Positions 1-5,722 of a stretch of 8,031 nt of DNA are shown here, in pieces. The stretch's first letter is position 1, and the number at the start of each line of letters is the position of its first letter. The stretch is from NCBI GenBank assembly GCA_020054355.1, contig JAGVLI010000239.1:1-8031 (forward strand), written 5' to 3'. A program made the position numbers and the translations under genes. The notes beneath the pieces were generated by a model. That model did no database searches. It saw only the letters and a program-made list of their open reading frames with translations, and had not been told where the DNA came from. Source of the DNA: Planctomycetales bacterium (GTDB taxonomy: Bacteria > Planctomycetota > Planctomycetia > Gemmatales > Gemmataceae).

Positions 1-1
1 G

Positions 2-70
2 CTGTTCCCGGCGGGCGAGCATCGGCACCGGGCGGGCGAGCGCTTTCCCGTGTTGCGCACTGGAGATTGA
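2..70 (+). CDS. Probable 3' end of an upstream gene (partial)
   Basis: Frame 2 is open from the window edge to a TGA at 68-70, 11 bases before the lnt start. About 17 of its 22 codons end in G or C, as the host genes do, whereas frame 1, which would extend lnt upstream, has clearly fewer. The visible tail ends in ...RFPVLRTGD. It contains an 11-bp direct repeat (positions 10-20 and 31-41), which encodes a repeated AGE-R pattern. Too little is present to name a family. If real, the gene ends tightly against lnt and could share its transcript. Frame 3 has similar third-position GC, so the call is weak. Confidence 0.35.
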   Translation: MFPAGEHRHRAGERFPVLRTGD

Positions 71-81
71 GGACCGCAGCG

Positions 82-1911
82 ATGAAGCCAGCGGAAGCGA
101 CCACCGTCGATGACGGCCAGCCGATGGAAGACAACAGCGCCGTCGAGGCAGTTGCTCGCTCCTCGATTTTCGATCCTCGGTCCTCGGTGCTGCTGCCCGC
201 ACTGCTTACCGGCGGGCTGCTCTGGGCCTGCCATTTTCCGCTAGCCTGGGGCTGGCTGGGGTGGATTGCGCTGGTGCCGCTCCTGAGCTTGGTGCGGCGC
301 GATATTTCCGGCTGGCGGGTGTTCCTCGGCAGCTGGATTGCCGGCCTGGTGTTCTTTACTCCGGCAGTGCAATGGCTGCGGCTGGCCGATCCGCGCAACT
401 ATTACAGCTGGCCGGGCCTGGTGGTCTATTGCTCCGTGTACTTGCCGCTAGGTATCGGCCTGGTGCGGCTGCTCGTGCGGCGCGCCAGGCTGCCGTTGCT
501 CCTGGCGCTGCCGGTGGTCTGGACGGCGCTGGAATATCTCCGCGCTCACCTCTTCACTGGCTTCCCCTGGTACTTCCTGGGCCACACGCAGCACGATTTT
601 CTAACCGTGATCCAGATCGCGGACCTGACGGGCGCCTATGGCGTGACCTTCGTGGTGGCGATGATGAACGCGCTGCTCTTCGAGTTGGCCTGCACGCGCG
701 GCTGGTTCCGGCGCTGCTTCGCCAGTCCCGACTACCAACCCGCTGGCGGGTTAGCACGCCAAGCCGCCATCGGGTTCGGATGCCTGGCTCTGGTGTTGAT
801 CTACGGTCTGGTCCGGCTGTCCCAGAGCGACTTCGAGCCAGGGCCGCGCGTCGCCTTGATCCAGGGCAACCTGGAGCAGCACATCCGCAATGCCGCTTCC
901 GGGTCCAGCGAAGCCCAGGTCCCGCACCCGGCCACGGTCATGCTCAAGCACTTCGAGGCGCTGCACGAGCTGGCCTCCAAACTACAACTGAAGCCGGACC
1001 TGATCGTCTGGCCGGAAACCAGCCACCCCGACGGCTGGCTGGACCGCGGCTACGAGGTGCCCGGCGAGAGCCTCTCCGATTTCTGGCAGACTTACAATCC
1101 CGCCATCTATCGCCTGAGACGCCAGGCCGGCACGACCGTGCTCTTCGGCTTGAACACCGAGGTCATGCTGCCGAACGATCAGCGCCGCTTACACAACTCG
1201 GCGGTCGTCCTCTACCCCAACGGCCACGCCGCCCGCTACGACAAGATTCATCGCGTGCCATTCGGCGAATACGTGCCATTGCGTGAGTCGCTGACGTTCA
1301 TGAATATCTTCGCGCCCTACGACTTCGACTACAGCATCTCGTCTGGCGACGACTATCCGGACTTCCTGGTCCGCTCGACGCTGCACCGCTTCGGCGTCGT
1401 CATTTGCTACGAGGACAGCGATCCGACGCTGGCTCGCCAGTATGCGGCGGACGATTGGAGAACGCCAGTCGATTTCCTGGTGAACATCTCGAACGACGGC
1501 TGGTTTCGCGGCAGCAGCGAGCACGAAGAGCACCTAGCAATTTGCCGTTTTCGGGCCGTCGAGTGCCGGCGGGCAGTCGTGCGCGCGGTCAACATGGGCA
1601 TCTCGGCCGTGATCGATGGCGATGGCCGCGTGCTACGTCCCCGGACAGTGTCCGGCGACGAGTCGCGCAGGGAATGGCACGTGCCGGCCGGCACCCGTGA
1701 ACGCTTGCCGCTGGCCGAATGGTCTCAATTCAAAAAGGTCGGCGGCGTGCTGACGGCGAATGTGCCGATTGACAAGCGCACCAGCCTCTACGCCCGCCTC
1801 GGCGATTGGCTGCCTATCGGCTGCTGGGGCGTGCTAGGCTTGAGCACTAGCATGATGTTCGTTCGCGGCATCGCTCAGCGACGCGCCAGCGCTGGAGAAC
1901 CCCATGTCTGA
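82..1911 (+). CDS. lnt: Apolipoprotein N-acyltransferase (Lnt)
   Basis: Lnt is an inner-membrane enzyme. It moves an acyl chain from phospholipid to the N-terminal cysteine of diacylglyceryl-apolipoprotein, the last step of lipoprotein maturation. The 609-aa product has about seven N-terminal membrane helices (roughly residues 35-246), a periplasmic nitrilase-like domain (about 255-540) and one C-terminal helix (about 575-595), matching the 8-helix family layout. The catalytic triad is visible: E312 in WPETSHP, K388 in YDKIHRVPFGEYVP and C442 in VVICYED. E396 (GEY) and E444 (CYE) fit the accessory glutamates, and ISNDGWF is present. ATG at 82 is chosen because GAGG at 69-72 lies 9 nt upstream; the in-frame TTG at 67 has no usable spacing. 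The protein is longer than the E. coli enzyme (about 510 aa), with a polar N-terminal extension of about 35 residues that may be dispensable (another in-frame ATG at 124). Its stop overlaps the next gene by 8 bp. Confidence 0.95.
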   Translation: MKPAEATTVDDGQPMEDNSAVEAVARSSIFDPRSSVLLPALLTGGLLWACHFPLAWGWLGWIALVPLLSLVRRDISGWRVFLGSWIAGLVFFTPAVQWLRLADPRNYYSWPGLVVYCSVYLPLGIGLVRLLVRRARLPLLLALPVVWTALEYLRAHLFTGFPWYFLGHTQHDFLTVIQIADLTGAYGVTFVVAMMNALLFELACTRGWFRRCFASPDYQPAGGLARQAAIGFGCLALVLIYGLVRLSQSDFEPGPRVALIQGNLEQHIRNAASGSSEAQVPHPATVMLKHFEALHELASKLQLKPDLIVWPETSHPDGWLDRGYEVPGESLSDFWQTYNPAIYRLRRQAGTTVLFGLNTEVMLPNDQRRLHNSAVVLYPNGHAARYDKIHRVPFGEYVPLRESLTFMNIFAPYDFDYSISSGDDYPDFLVRSTLHRFGVVICYEDSDPTLARQYAADDWRTPVDFLVNISNDGWFRGSSEHEEHLAICRFRAVECRRAVVRAVNMGISAVIDGDGRVLRPRTVSGDESRREWHVPAGTRERLPLAEWSQFKKVGGVLTANVPIDKRTSLYARLGDWLPIGCWGVLGLSTSMMFVRGIAQRRASAGEPHV

Positions 1912-2785
1912 AACGCCTGCCGTCGTTTCGCCGCCGTCGGCCCCCACCTGGAAGCACCGTCTGCGGCGCTGGCTCGTCCGCTTTGCCGTGGTCTACCTCG
2001 GAGTCTGCATCGTGCTGATGTTTCTCGAAAACACCATGGTGTATCACCCGTACAAGGACACGGACAGCTGGCAGCCGCCGCCGCCCGGCCTGACCGTCGA
2101 AGACGTCTGGGTCGAAACGCCGGACGGCACCCACATTCACGGCTGGTACTTCCCCAAGGAGGGCGCGACCGGGGCGCTGCTCTACTGTCACGGCAACGCC
2201 GGCAACCTCAGTCATCGCGGCCCGGCAGTTCCCGAACTGATGAACGTCCTGGGCGAATCGGTGCTGCTGTTCGACTATCCCGGCTACGGCAAGAGTGCGG
2301 GCAAGCCCAGCGAAGCCGGCTGCTACGCCGCTGGCGATGCGGTCTACGACTGGCTGACCCAGACGAAAAAGGTGCCCGGCGAACAGATCATTCTGTTCGG
2401 CAAGTCGCTGGGCGGCGGCATCGCGACCGACCTGGCCGTGCGTCGGCCGCATCGCGCGCTGGTCCTGGTCAAGGCGTTTACCTCAATTCCCGACATGGCC
2501 CAGAGTCAGTTTCCATTCCTGCCGGCGCGCTGGCTGGTGCGCAACAAGTTCGACAACCTGGAGAAGATAGCGCGTTGTCCGAAACCCGTGGCCGTGGCTG
2601 CCGGCGATTGCGACACCCTCATTCCCTGGTGGATGGGCGAAAAGCTGTACGCGGCCGCGCCAGAGCCGAAGTGGTTCTATCGCATGGCTGGCTGCGGCCA
2701 TAACGACGGCTTCCCGCCAGAGTTCCTTCCTGGCCTGGCGGAGTTCCTCAAGCACAGCGCGCCGTGCAAGCTTGTTTCTCGCTGA
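1904..2785 (+). CDS. Membrane-anchored alpha/beta hydrolase (BEM46/ABHD13-like)
   Basis: This 293-aa serine hydrolase has one N-terminal membrane anchor (about residues 24-41) followed by a hydrolase fold. Visible elements are the oxyanion-hole HGN at 96-98, FDYPGYGKS at 123-131, the nucleophile elbow GKSLG with S168, an acid residue in GDCDTLIP (D237 by spacing, D235 possible) and H266 in GCGHND. FTSIPDMA at 192-199 is typical of the BEM46/ABHD13 group. The substrate cannot be read from the sequence; lipid, ester or thioester hydrolysis at the membrane is possible. ATG at 1904 is preceded by GGAG at 1894-1897 and overlaps the lnt stop in ATGTCTGA, so translation is probably coupled. Co-transcription with lnt hints at an envelope or lipid role, but this is only context. 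The family is certain, the reaction is not. Confidence 0.88.
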   Translation: MSETPAVVSPPSAPTWKHRLRRWLVRFAVVYLGVCIVLMFLENTMVYHPYKDTDSWQPPPPGLTVEDVWVETPDGTHIHGWYFPKEGATGALLYCHGNAGNLSHRGPAVPELMNVLGESVLLFDYPGYGKSAGKPSEAGCYAAGDAVYDWLTQTKKVPGEQIILFGKSLGGGIATDLAVRRPHRALVLVKAFTSIPDMAQSQFPFLPARWLVRNKFDNLEKIARCPKPVAVAAGDCDTLIPWWMGEKLYAAAPEPKWFYRMAGCGHNDGFPPEFLPGLAEFLKHSAPCKLVSR

Positions 2786-2874
2786 TGGTTATGGTGTGGC
2801 TGCCCGACGCCATCGGTTCGGCGTTCGACTCAGGGCCAGTCGCTGGCGGGACACTCGCGGCTGCGCCGCTCGTT

Positions 2875-2891
2875 CCGCCGCGGAGCGGCGG
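2875..2891 (+). terminator. GC-rich hairpin, possible end of the lnt-hydrolase transcript
   Basis: A perfect 7-bp stem (ccgccgc / gcggcgg) encloses the 3-nt loop gga, about 90 bp after the hydrolase stop. No T-run follows, so it is at best a non-canonical terminator. It may be chance in this GC-rich DNA. Confidence 0.25.
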
Positions 2892-2992
2892 GCTACTATG
2901 TGCGGCGGCCTGCTCTTCACAAACTGCTCTGGCATTGATTTTGCTCCCCCGCTATACCCGCCGCGCTGAGATAGCGGCGAGGCCTCCCGACT

Positions 2993-3012
2993 CCGGGCAC
3001 TTACGTGCCCGG
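2993..3012 (+). promoter_or_regulatory. Perfect hairpin in the leader of the secreted-protein gene
   Basis: A perfect 8-bp stem (ccgggcac / gtgcccgg) has a 4-nt loop, ttac, and ends 14 nt before the AGGAGG Shine-Dalgarno. It leaves the ribosome site free, so it could stabilise the 5' end of the mRNA or form part of a terminator. No partner sequence that would sequester the ribosome site was seen. Confidence 0.35.
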
Positions 3013-3026
3013 CTCGCTGCCAAGCA

Positions 3027-3032
3027 AGGAGG
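3027..3032 (+). promoter_or_regulatory. Consensus ribosome binding site
   Basis: AGGAGG lies 5 nt before ATG 3038. It decides the start: upstream in-frame GTG 3005 has no such site and would place residues in front of the signal peptide. Confidence 0.85.
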
Positions 3033-3037
3033 AACCC

Positions 3038-3877
3038 ATGATCCGCGCAGGAAGCCTGACGCTCTTGGTCGGCTGGCTGCTGGCCATGCCGGCGGTCGCC
3101 CAGAACCCGCAACCCGTGCCGGTCAAGTTCCGCTGGCAGGCTAACCAGGTGCTGCACTATCGCGTCGAGCAGACGACGGCGGAAACCGAGGTCGTCGGCG
3201 GGGTCAAGGTCGAGTCCTCGATGAAGCTGAACAACGTCAAGCGCTGGCACGTGCTGGCGGTCGATGCGGCCGGGGTCGCCACCGTGCAGCAGTCGCTGGC
3301 CGCGCTGCGCATCGAACGGAAGACCGCGACGGGCGCCACGGTGCTCTACGACTCGGCCGACCTGGAAAAGAGCGATCCGGAGATGGCCAAGCAGCTGGCC
3401 AAGTACGTCGGCTCGCCGTTGGCGGTCCTGCGCATCGACAGCCTGGGCAAGGTCGTGGAAGTCAAGGAATCCAAGCACGCGCCAGCCAGCCGTTACGAGC
3501 ACGAACTGCCCTTCACGGTGCTGCTGCCCGCCGACGGCATCTGGGCAGGCCGTTACTGGGACCGGCAATATCAACTGACCCTGGAGCCGCCCTTCGGGAC
3601 CGGCGAGAAGTACCCGGCCGCGCAGCGCTACGTTGTCAAGGACCTGAACGCCGCCCAGGTCACGCTGACGCTGGTCACCGTGGTCAAAGCCCCGCCCGAA
3701 GACCAGGCCGCCGTCGTCCAGTTCCAACCGGAAGGCGAGATTGTCTTCGACGTGCAGCAAGGCCGACTGCACAAGGTCCGCACGGCCATCAGCAAGGAAC
3801 TGAAGAACCACCAGGGCGAAGAGAGCAGCTATCGCTTCCAGGGCAGCTATGTCGAGGAGTACGTCGCGAATCCCTGA
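3038..3877 (+). CDS. Secreted protein of unknown function
   Basis: The product is a 279-aa exported protein. Residues 1-21 form a signal peptide: a basic start MIRAG, a hydrophobic core, and a probable signal peptidase I site A-V-A | Q at 21/22. There is no lipobox cysteine, so it is not a lipoprotein. The mature part starts with PVKFRW and is rich in alternating beta-strand-like segments with many valines and charged residues. It contains no recognisable catalytic motif and no further membrane helix. Its style (PVKFRW, V.HYRVEQTT, a long beta-rich body) resembles small exported proteins common in planctomycetes, perhaps DUF6263-like; I cannot confirm that. It has its own strong ribosome site and a spacer in front, so it is probably a single-gene transcript. 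Third-position GC is high, as in the host core genes. Confidence 0.85.
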   Translation: MIRAGSLTLLVGWLLAMPAVAQNPQPVPVKFRWQANQVLHYRVEQTTAETEVVGGVKVESSMKLNNVKRWHVLAVDAAGVATVQQSLAALRIERKTATGATVLYDSADLEKSDPEMAKQLAKYVGSPLAVLRIDSLGKVVEVKESKHAPASRYEHELPFTVLLPADGIWAGRYWDRQYQLTLEPPFGTGEKYPAAQRYVVKDLNAAQVTLTLVTVVKAPPEDQAAVVQFQPEGEIVFDVQQGRLHKVRTAISKELKNHQGEESSYRFQGSYVEEYVANP

Positions 3878-3966
3878 TTGGATTGTCGCGCCGACTCGGA
3901 ACTGTGCCGCAGCCTCCGGTTATGCTAAACTTGCAAGAGAAATGCCTGCCGGCGGAGGTGCAAATC

Positions 3967-4230
3967 ATGACAAGCAAGATTTTTGATGCGATCTACGAAA
4001 ATGGCGTGTTTCGGCCAGTGGAACCATTGCCGCTGGTAAATGGTCTACGGGTGGGCTTGAGCTTAAGCCCACCCACCGGACCGCTGTCCGATACGAATGT
4101 GGAAGCCGTGATGCGGTTGGGCCAGAAGTGTTTTGAAGGGCTGACCGAGGAAGAAAGCACCGCGCTGGCAGCCGGACTGGACGGAGTTGGTTGCGCAGCT
4201 GCGACAGTCCAGGCGGAGCATGAACCGTGA
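3967..4230 (+). CDS. AF2212-like (DUF104) antitoxin of toxin-antitoxin module 1
   Basis: This is an 87-aa antitoxin expected to bind and neutralise the PIN toxin encoded next to it. The N-terminal AF2212-like signature is clear: IFDAIYENGVFRPVEPLPL (about residues 5-23), then a hydrophobic strand RVGLSLS. A second part contains FEGLTEEES, the kind of segment that contacts the toxin in this family. ATG 3967 is preceded by GGAGG at 3954-3958, 8 nt away. Its stop overlaps the toxin start in GTGA, the usual coupling of such pairs. In the first 30 codons only 16 end in G or C, against 23-24 of 30 in gap, suggesting acquisition. A 10-bp palindrome lies inside the gene. The last 25 residues do not look like the usual family tail, so a +1 frame change near 4155 is possible (see findings). 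Confidence 0.82.
   Translation: MTSKIFDAIYENGVFRPVEPLPLVNGLRVGLSLSPPTGPLSDTNVEAVMRLGQKCFEGLTEEESTALAAGLDGVGCAAATVQAEHEP
4049..4074. repeat. Perfect 10-bp inverted repeat inside antitoxin 1
   Basis: Arms gggtgggctt (4049-4058) and aagcccaccc (4065-4074) flank a 6-nt loop. The repeat encodes the RVGLSLSPP part of antitoxin 1. The second antitoxin, of the same family and with no length difference here, does not have it. Confidence 0.7.
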
Positions 4231-4634
4231 AATGCCTGCTGGACACGGATGTCGCCTCGCAAATCCTCAAAGCGAAAAACCGGCACGTCGCCCGACACGC
4301 TGCCGATTATCTCAGGCAATACGCACGGTTTTCACTCTCACTGATAACTCGCTACGAAATTCTTCGGGGATACAAGTACAGCAAAGCGACGGCGCAGATG
4401 GCTGTCTTCCGCCAGTGGTGTTCGATCCATGACATCCTGGACGTCACCGACGAAATCGTCGAGATTGCCGCCGACATCTACGCGGGCTTGAGACGATCAG
4501 GTCAACCCATCGGCGACGCCGACATCCTCATCGCGGCCACCGCGCTGCACCACGGCCTGGCACTGGCTACGGCCAACATCGCTCATTTCAGCCGCATTCC
4601 CAACCTGACGCTCGAAGACTGGACGAAGCCTTGA
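4227..4634 (+). CDS. vapC: VapC-like PIN-domain toxin RNase, module 1 (intact)
   Basis: This 135-aa PIN-domain protein is predicted to be a Mg2+-dependent endoribonuclease that halts growth by cutting RNA when its antitoxin is lost. All PIN acidic positions are visible: D6 and D8 in LLDTD, E44 in RYEILRG, D97 and D99 in GDADILIAA, plus N117 in the ATANIAHFSRI segment that carries the fourth motif. The length is normal for VapC. The start is GTG 4227, with GGAG at 4215-4218 and a spacing of 8; it overlaps the antitoxin stop by 4 bp. Third-position GC falls to about 17 of 30 in codons 31-60, below host genes, consistent with horizontal gain. The protein should be active, because no key residue is missing. 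Target RNA cannot be inferred. Confidence 0.92.
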   Translation: MKCLLDTDVASQILKAKNRHVARHAADYLRQYARFSLSLITRYEILRGYKYSKATAQMAVFRQWCSIHDILDVTDEIVEIAADIYAGLRRSGQPIGDADILIAATALHHGLALATANIAHFSRIPNLTLEDWTKP

Positions 4635-4651
4635 GAATGAGAATACGGGAT

Positions 4652-4684
4652 GCAGCGGCGGCGCGGGACTTCGCTCGCCGCTGC
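4652..4684 (+). terminator. Hairpin after toxin 1, possible terminator
   Basis: A perfect 9-bp stem (gcagcggcg / cgccgctgc) with a 15-nt loop begins 17 nt after the vapC stop. No T-run follows. The position suits the end of the module 1 transcript, separating it from module 2. Confidence 0.4.
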
Positions 4685-4709
4685 GGCCGCCACCCGGTCG
4701 CGGGCGAGC

Positions 4710-4715
4710 TATAAT
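4710..4715 (+). promoter_or_regulatory. Consensus -10 box (TATAAT) of module 2
   Basis: An exact TATAAT stands in very GC-rich DNA, 20 bp before antitoxin 2. The sequence 17 bp upstream (ccgcca) is not a -35 consensus. Transcription would begin near 4721-4723, giving a leader of only about 14 nt that starts at the AGGAGG (4722-4727). Confidence 0.5.
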
Positions 4716-4735
4716 GCGGCCAGGAGGTGTTGCCA

Positions 4736-4960
4736 ATGGGGCGCGAAATCGAAGTAATCTACGAAAACGGCGTCTTCTGGCCGACGGTACCGGTTCGCCT
4801 TGCCGAAGGCGACCGCCTCAAGCTCTACATCCCGTTCGAGCCGCACGGGCTGACTCCCGAGCAGATGGAGGAAGAACTGAGGAAGATGCGCGAGGCCTTC
4901 GCTGACTGGAACGAGCAGGACTGGGCGGAATTTGAAGCGACCTTCAAGCGGGGCACCTGA
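4736..4960 (+). CDS. AF2212-like (DUF104) antitoxin of toxin-antitoxin module 2
   Basis: This 74-aa protein has the same N-terminal signature as antitoxin 1: EVIYENGVFWPTVPVRLAEG (about residues 6-25), then the strand RLKLYIPF. The C-terminal half is strongly charged and helical (EQMEEELRKMREAF, then DWNEQDWAEFEATFKRGT) and should wrap around the toxin. ATG 4736 is fixed by AGGAGG at 4722-4727, spacing 8; an upstream in-frame TTG at 4727 overlaps that site. The stop overlaps the next start by one base (TGATG). Third-position GC in the first 30 codons is 22 of 30, closer to host genes than module 1. It is intact although its toxin is broken, so it now looks like an orphan antitoxin. Confidence 0.85.
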   Translation: MGREIEVIYENGVFWPTVPVRLAEGDRLKLYIPFEPHGLTPEQMEEELRKMREAFADWNEQDWAEFEATFKRGT

Positions 4961-5150
4961 TGAGTTGTCTTTGGGATACCGACACCGTGTCCCAGTATCT
5001 CCGCGCAGGGCTGGGCACTGCTTTGTCCAGCATGGTCGGGCCTGCATTTCCCACATCACTCGCCAGGAAGTTCTTCGAGGCTTGCGTGCGAAACAGGCAA
5101 CGGCCAGGCTGATGACCACGTTAGGCGAGACTCTCGTCCCGATCGAACCG
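4960..5150 (+). pseudogene. Broken VapC-like PIN toxin, module 2
   Basis: The gene starts like a normal VapC: MSCLWDTDTVSQYLRAG has D6 and D8 of PIN motif I. The frame then runs out after 50 residues at a TGA (5110-5112). From about 5046 the family sequence continues in another frame as ISHITRQEVLRGLRAKQ, with the motif II glutamate, up to about TLGETLVPIEP near 5150. Restoring one A in gcattt near 5042-5046 (gcaattt) would read PAISHITRQEVLRG without a break, so a single-base deletion is the simplest cause. The second half, with the later PIN aspartates, is absent. The remnant runs about 30 bp into the 3' end of the convergent gene. Start ATG 4960 overlaps the antitoxin stop. No active RNase is expected. 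Confidence 0.8.
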
Positions 5151-5633
5151 CCCAAGCCAAGATCGGAGAGTCGCACGGTCGCAGTCCGAGAAGATGCCGG
5201 CGAGTTCCGCCCAACTCCCGAGGCTATCGAGCAGTCCTGGCAACAGGTCAGGATGGGGCAGTTCGACCGAACGTGATCCGGCAAACCCACCCGCGCGATA
5301 CCAACTCACGACGCCAATCCGTTCGTCGATGATGTCCGCGGCGTGCTGCAACCCCGCCTCAATTTGTTCCCGGTTGAGGCGATTCTCGTAGTCGGTAAAG
5401 TGGTTGTGGTGGGTATGGAACCCGACCGACAACTCCTCATCGGCCGTGGACACCCACAGCCCGGACTCGGCCGCCGGCGACGGGCACGGGACGTTGAAAT
5501 CTACGACGTTGCCTGCGCCGTCTGGTCGGGGCGACGGAGTGGCGAACGGCTCCCACTCCGGGAAGCGAGCCAGAATGATCGCCACCGCAATTCGAGAGTA
5601 AGCATCCAGTTTGCTGTCCAAAATGCCCGACAT
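5121..5633 (-). CDS. Unrecognised 170-aa protein with His-rich HxHHxH motif
   Basis: I do not recognise the family. The 170-aa product is soluble, with no signal peptide or membrane helix. It has a helical N-terminus (about 6-25, with FPEWEPF), a strand-rich middle LWVSTADEELSVGFHTHHNHF (about 59-79), and a helical second half with IIDERIGVVSWYRAGG at 101-116. Histidines 73, 75, 76 and 78 could bind metal. The general style (small, acidic, WVST...EELSVGFHTHH) recalls immunity-type proteins of toxin systems, but that is only an impression. The start is chosen for GGAAGG 7 nt upstream on this strand; longer open frames upstream run through the hairpin and mdh. The gene follows mdh by 89 bp on the same strand and converges on the broken toxin, overlapping it by about 30 bp. 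Confidence 0.72.
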   Translation of the reverse strand: MSGILDSKLDAYSRIAVAIILARFPEWEPFATPSPRPDGAGNVVDFNVPCPSPAAESGLWVSTADEELSVGFHTHHNHFTDYENRLNREQIEAGLQHAADIIDERIGVVSWYRAGGFAGSRSVELPHPDLLPGLLDSLGSWAELAGIFSDCDRATLRSWLGRFDRDESLA

Positions 5634-5657
5634 TCGACCACCTTCCACCACATACAC

Positions 5658-5702
5658 CACCGGCCGCGCCCGCGAGCAATAGCCTCGCGGGCGCGGCCGG
5701 TG
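5658..5702 (-). terminator. Perfect 19-bp-stem hairpin downstream of mdh
   Basis: Arms 5658-5676 and 5684-5702 are exactly complementary over 19 bp, almost all G or C, with the 7-nt loop caatagc. On the minus strand it begins 20 nt after the mdh stop, a usual place for a terminator, and precedes the next gene's ribosome site. No T-run follows on that strand; on the plus strand the weak run ttct follows. It could be a terminator, an mRNA-stabilising hairpin or a genomic repeat. Confidence 0.65.
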
Positions 5703-5722
5703 TTCTGTAACCGCGACTACGA

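Larger units (their letters stand above)
2786..3037. other. Non-coding spacer between hydrolase and secreted-protein genes
   Basis: There is no convincing gene in this 252-bp stretch; the open frames here lack Shine-Dalgarno sites and domain signals. It contains two perfect small inverted repeats (2875-2891 and 2993-3012, listed separately). A slightly AT-rich patch at about 2918-2958 includes a TATACC at 2953-2958 that could be a -10 box, but no -35 lies at a proper distance. It probably holds the end of the lnt-hydrolase transcript and the promoter and leader of the next gene. Confidence 0.5.

Noticed and set aside
1..66. Upstream extension of lnt in frame 1
   Set aside because: The frame is open to the window edge, but codon use is poor and the ribosome site fits ATG 82.
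261..1286. 341-aa open frame inside lnt
   Set aside because: Arg/Ala/Pro-rich shadow frame of GC-rich DNA; lnt has clear catalytic motifs across the same span.
2789..3811. 340-aa open frame on the minus strand
   Set aside because: Antisense shadow of the secreted-protein gene and its spacer; no ribosome site or recognisable domain.
4187..4432. 81-aa open frame across antitoxin 1 and toxin 1
   Set aside because: Mostly a shadow of vapC; only its first part is kept as a possible shifted tail of antitoxin 1 in the findings.
4683..4690. gcggccgc palindrome as an operator
   Set aside because: An 8-bp GC palindrome is expected by chance in this composition, and it lies 20 bp before the -10 box with no repeat partner.
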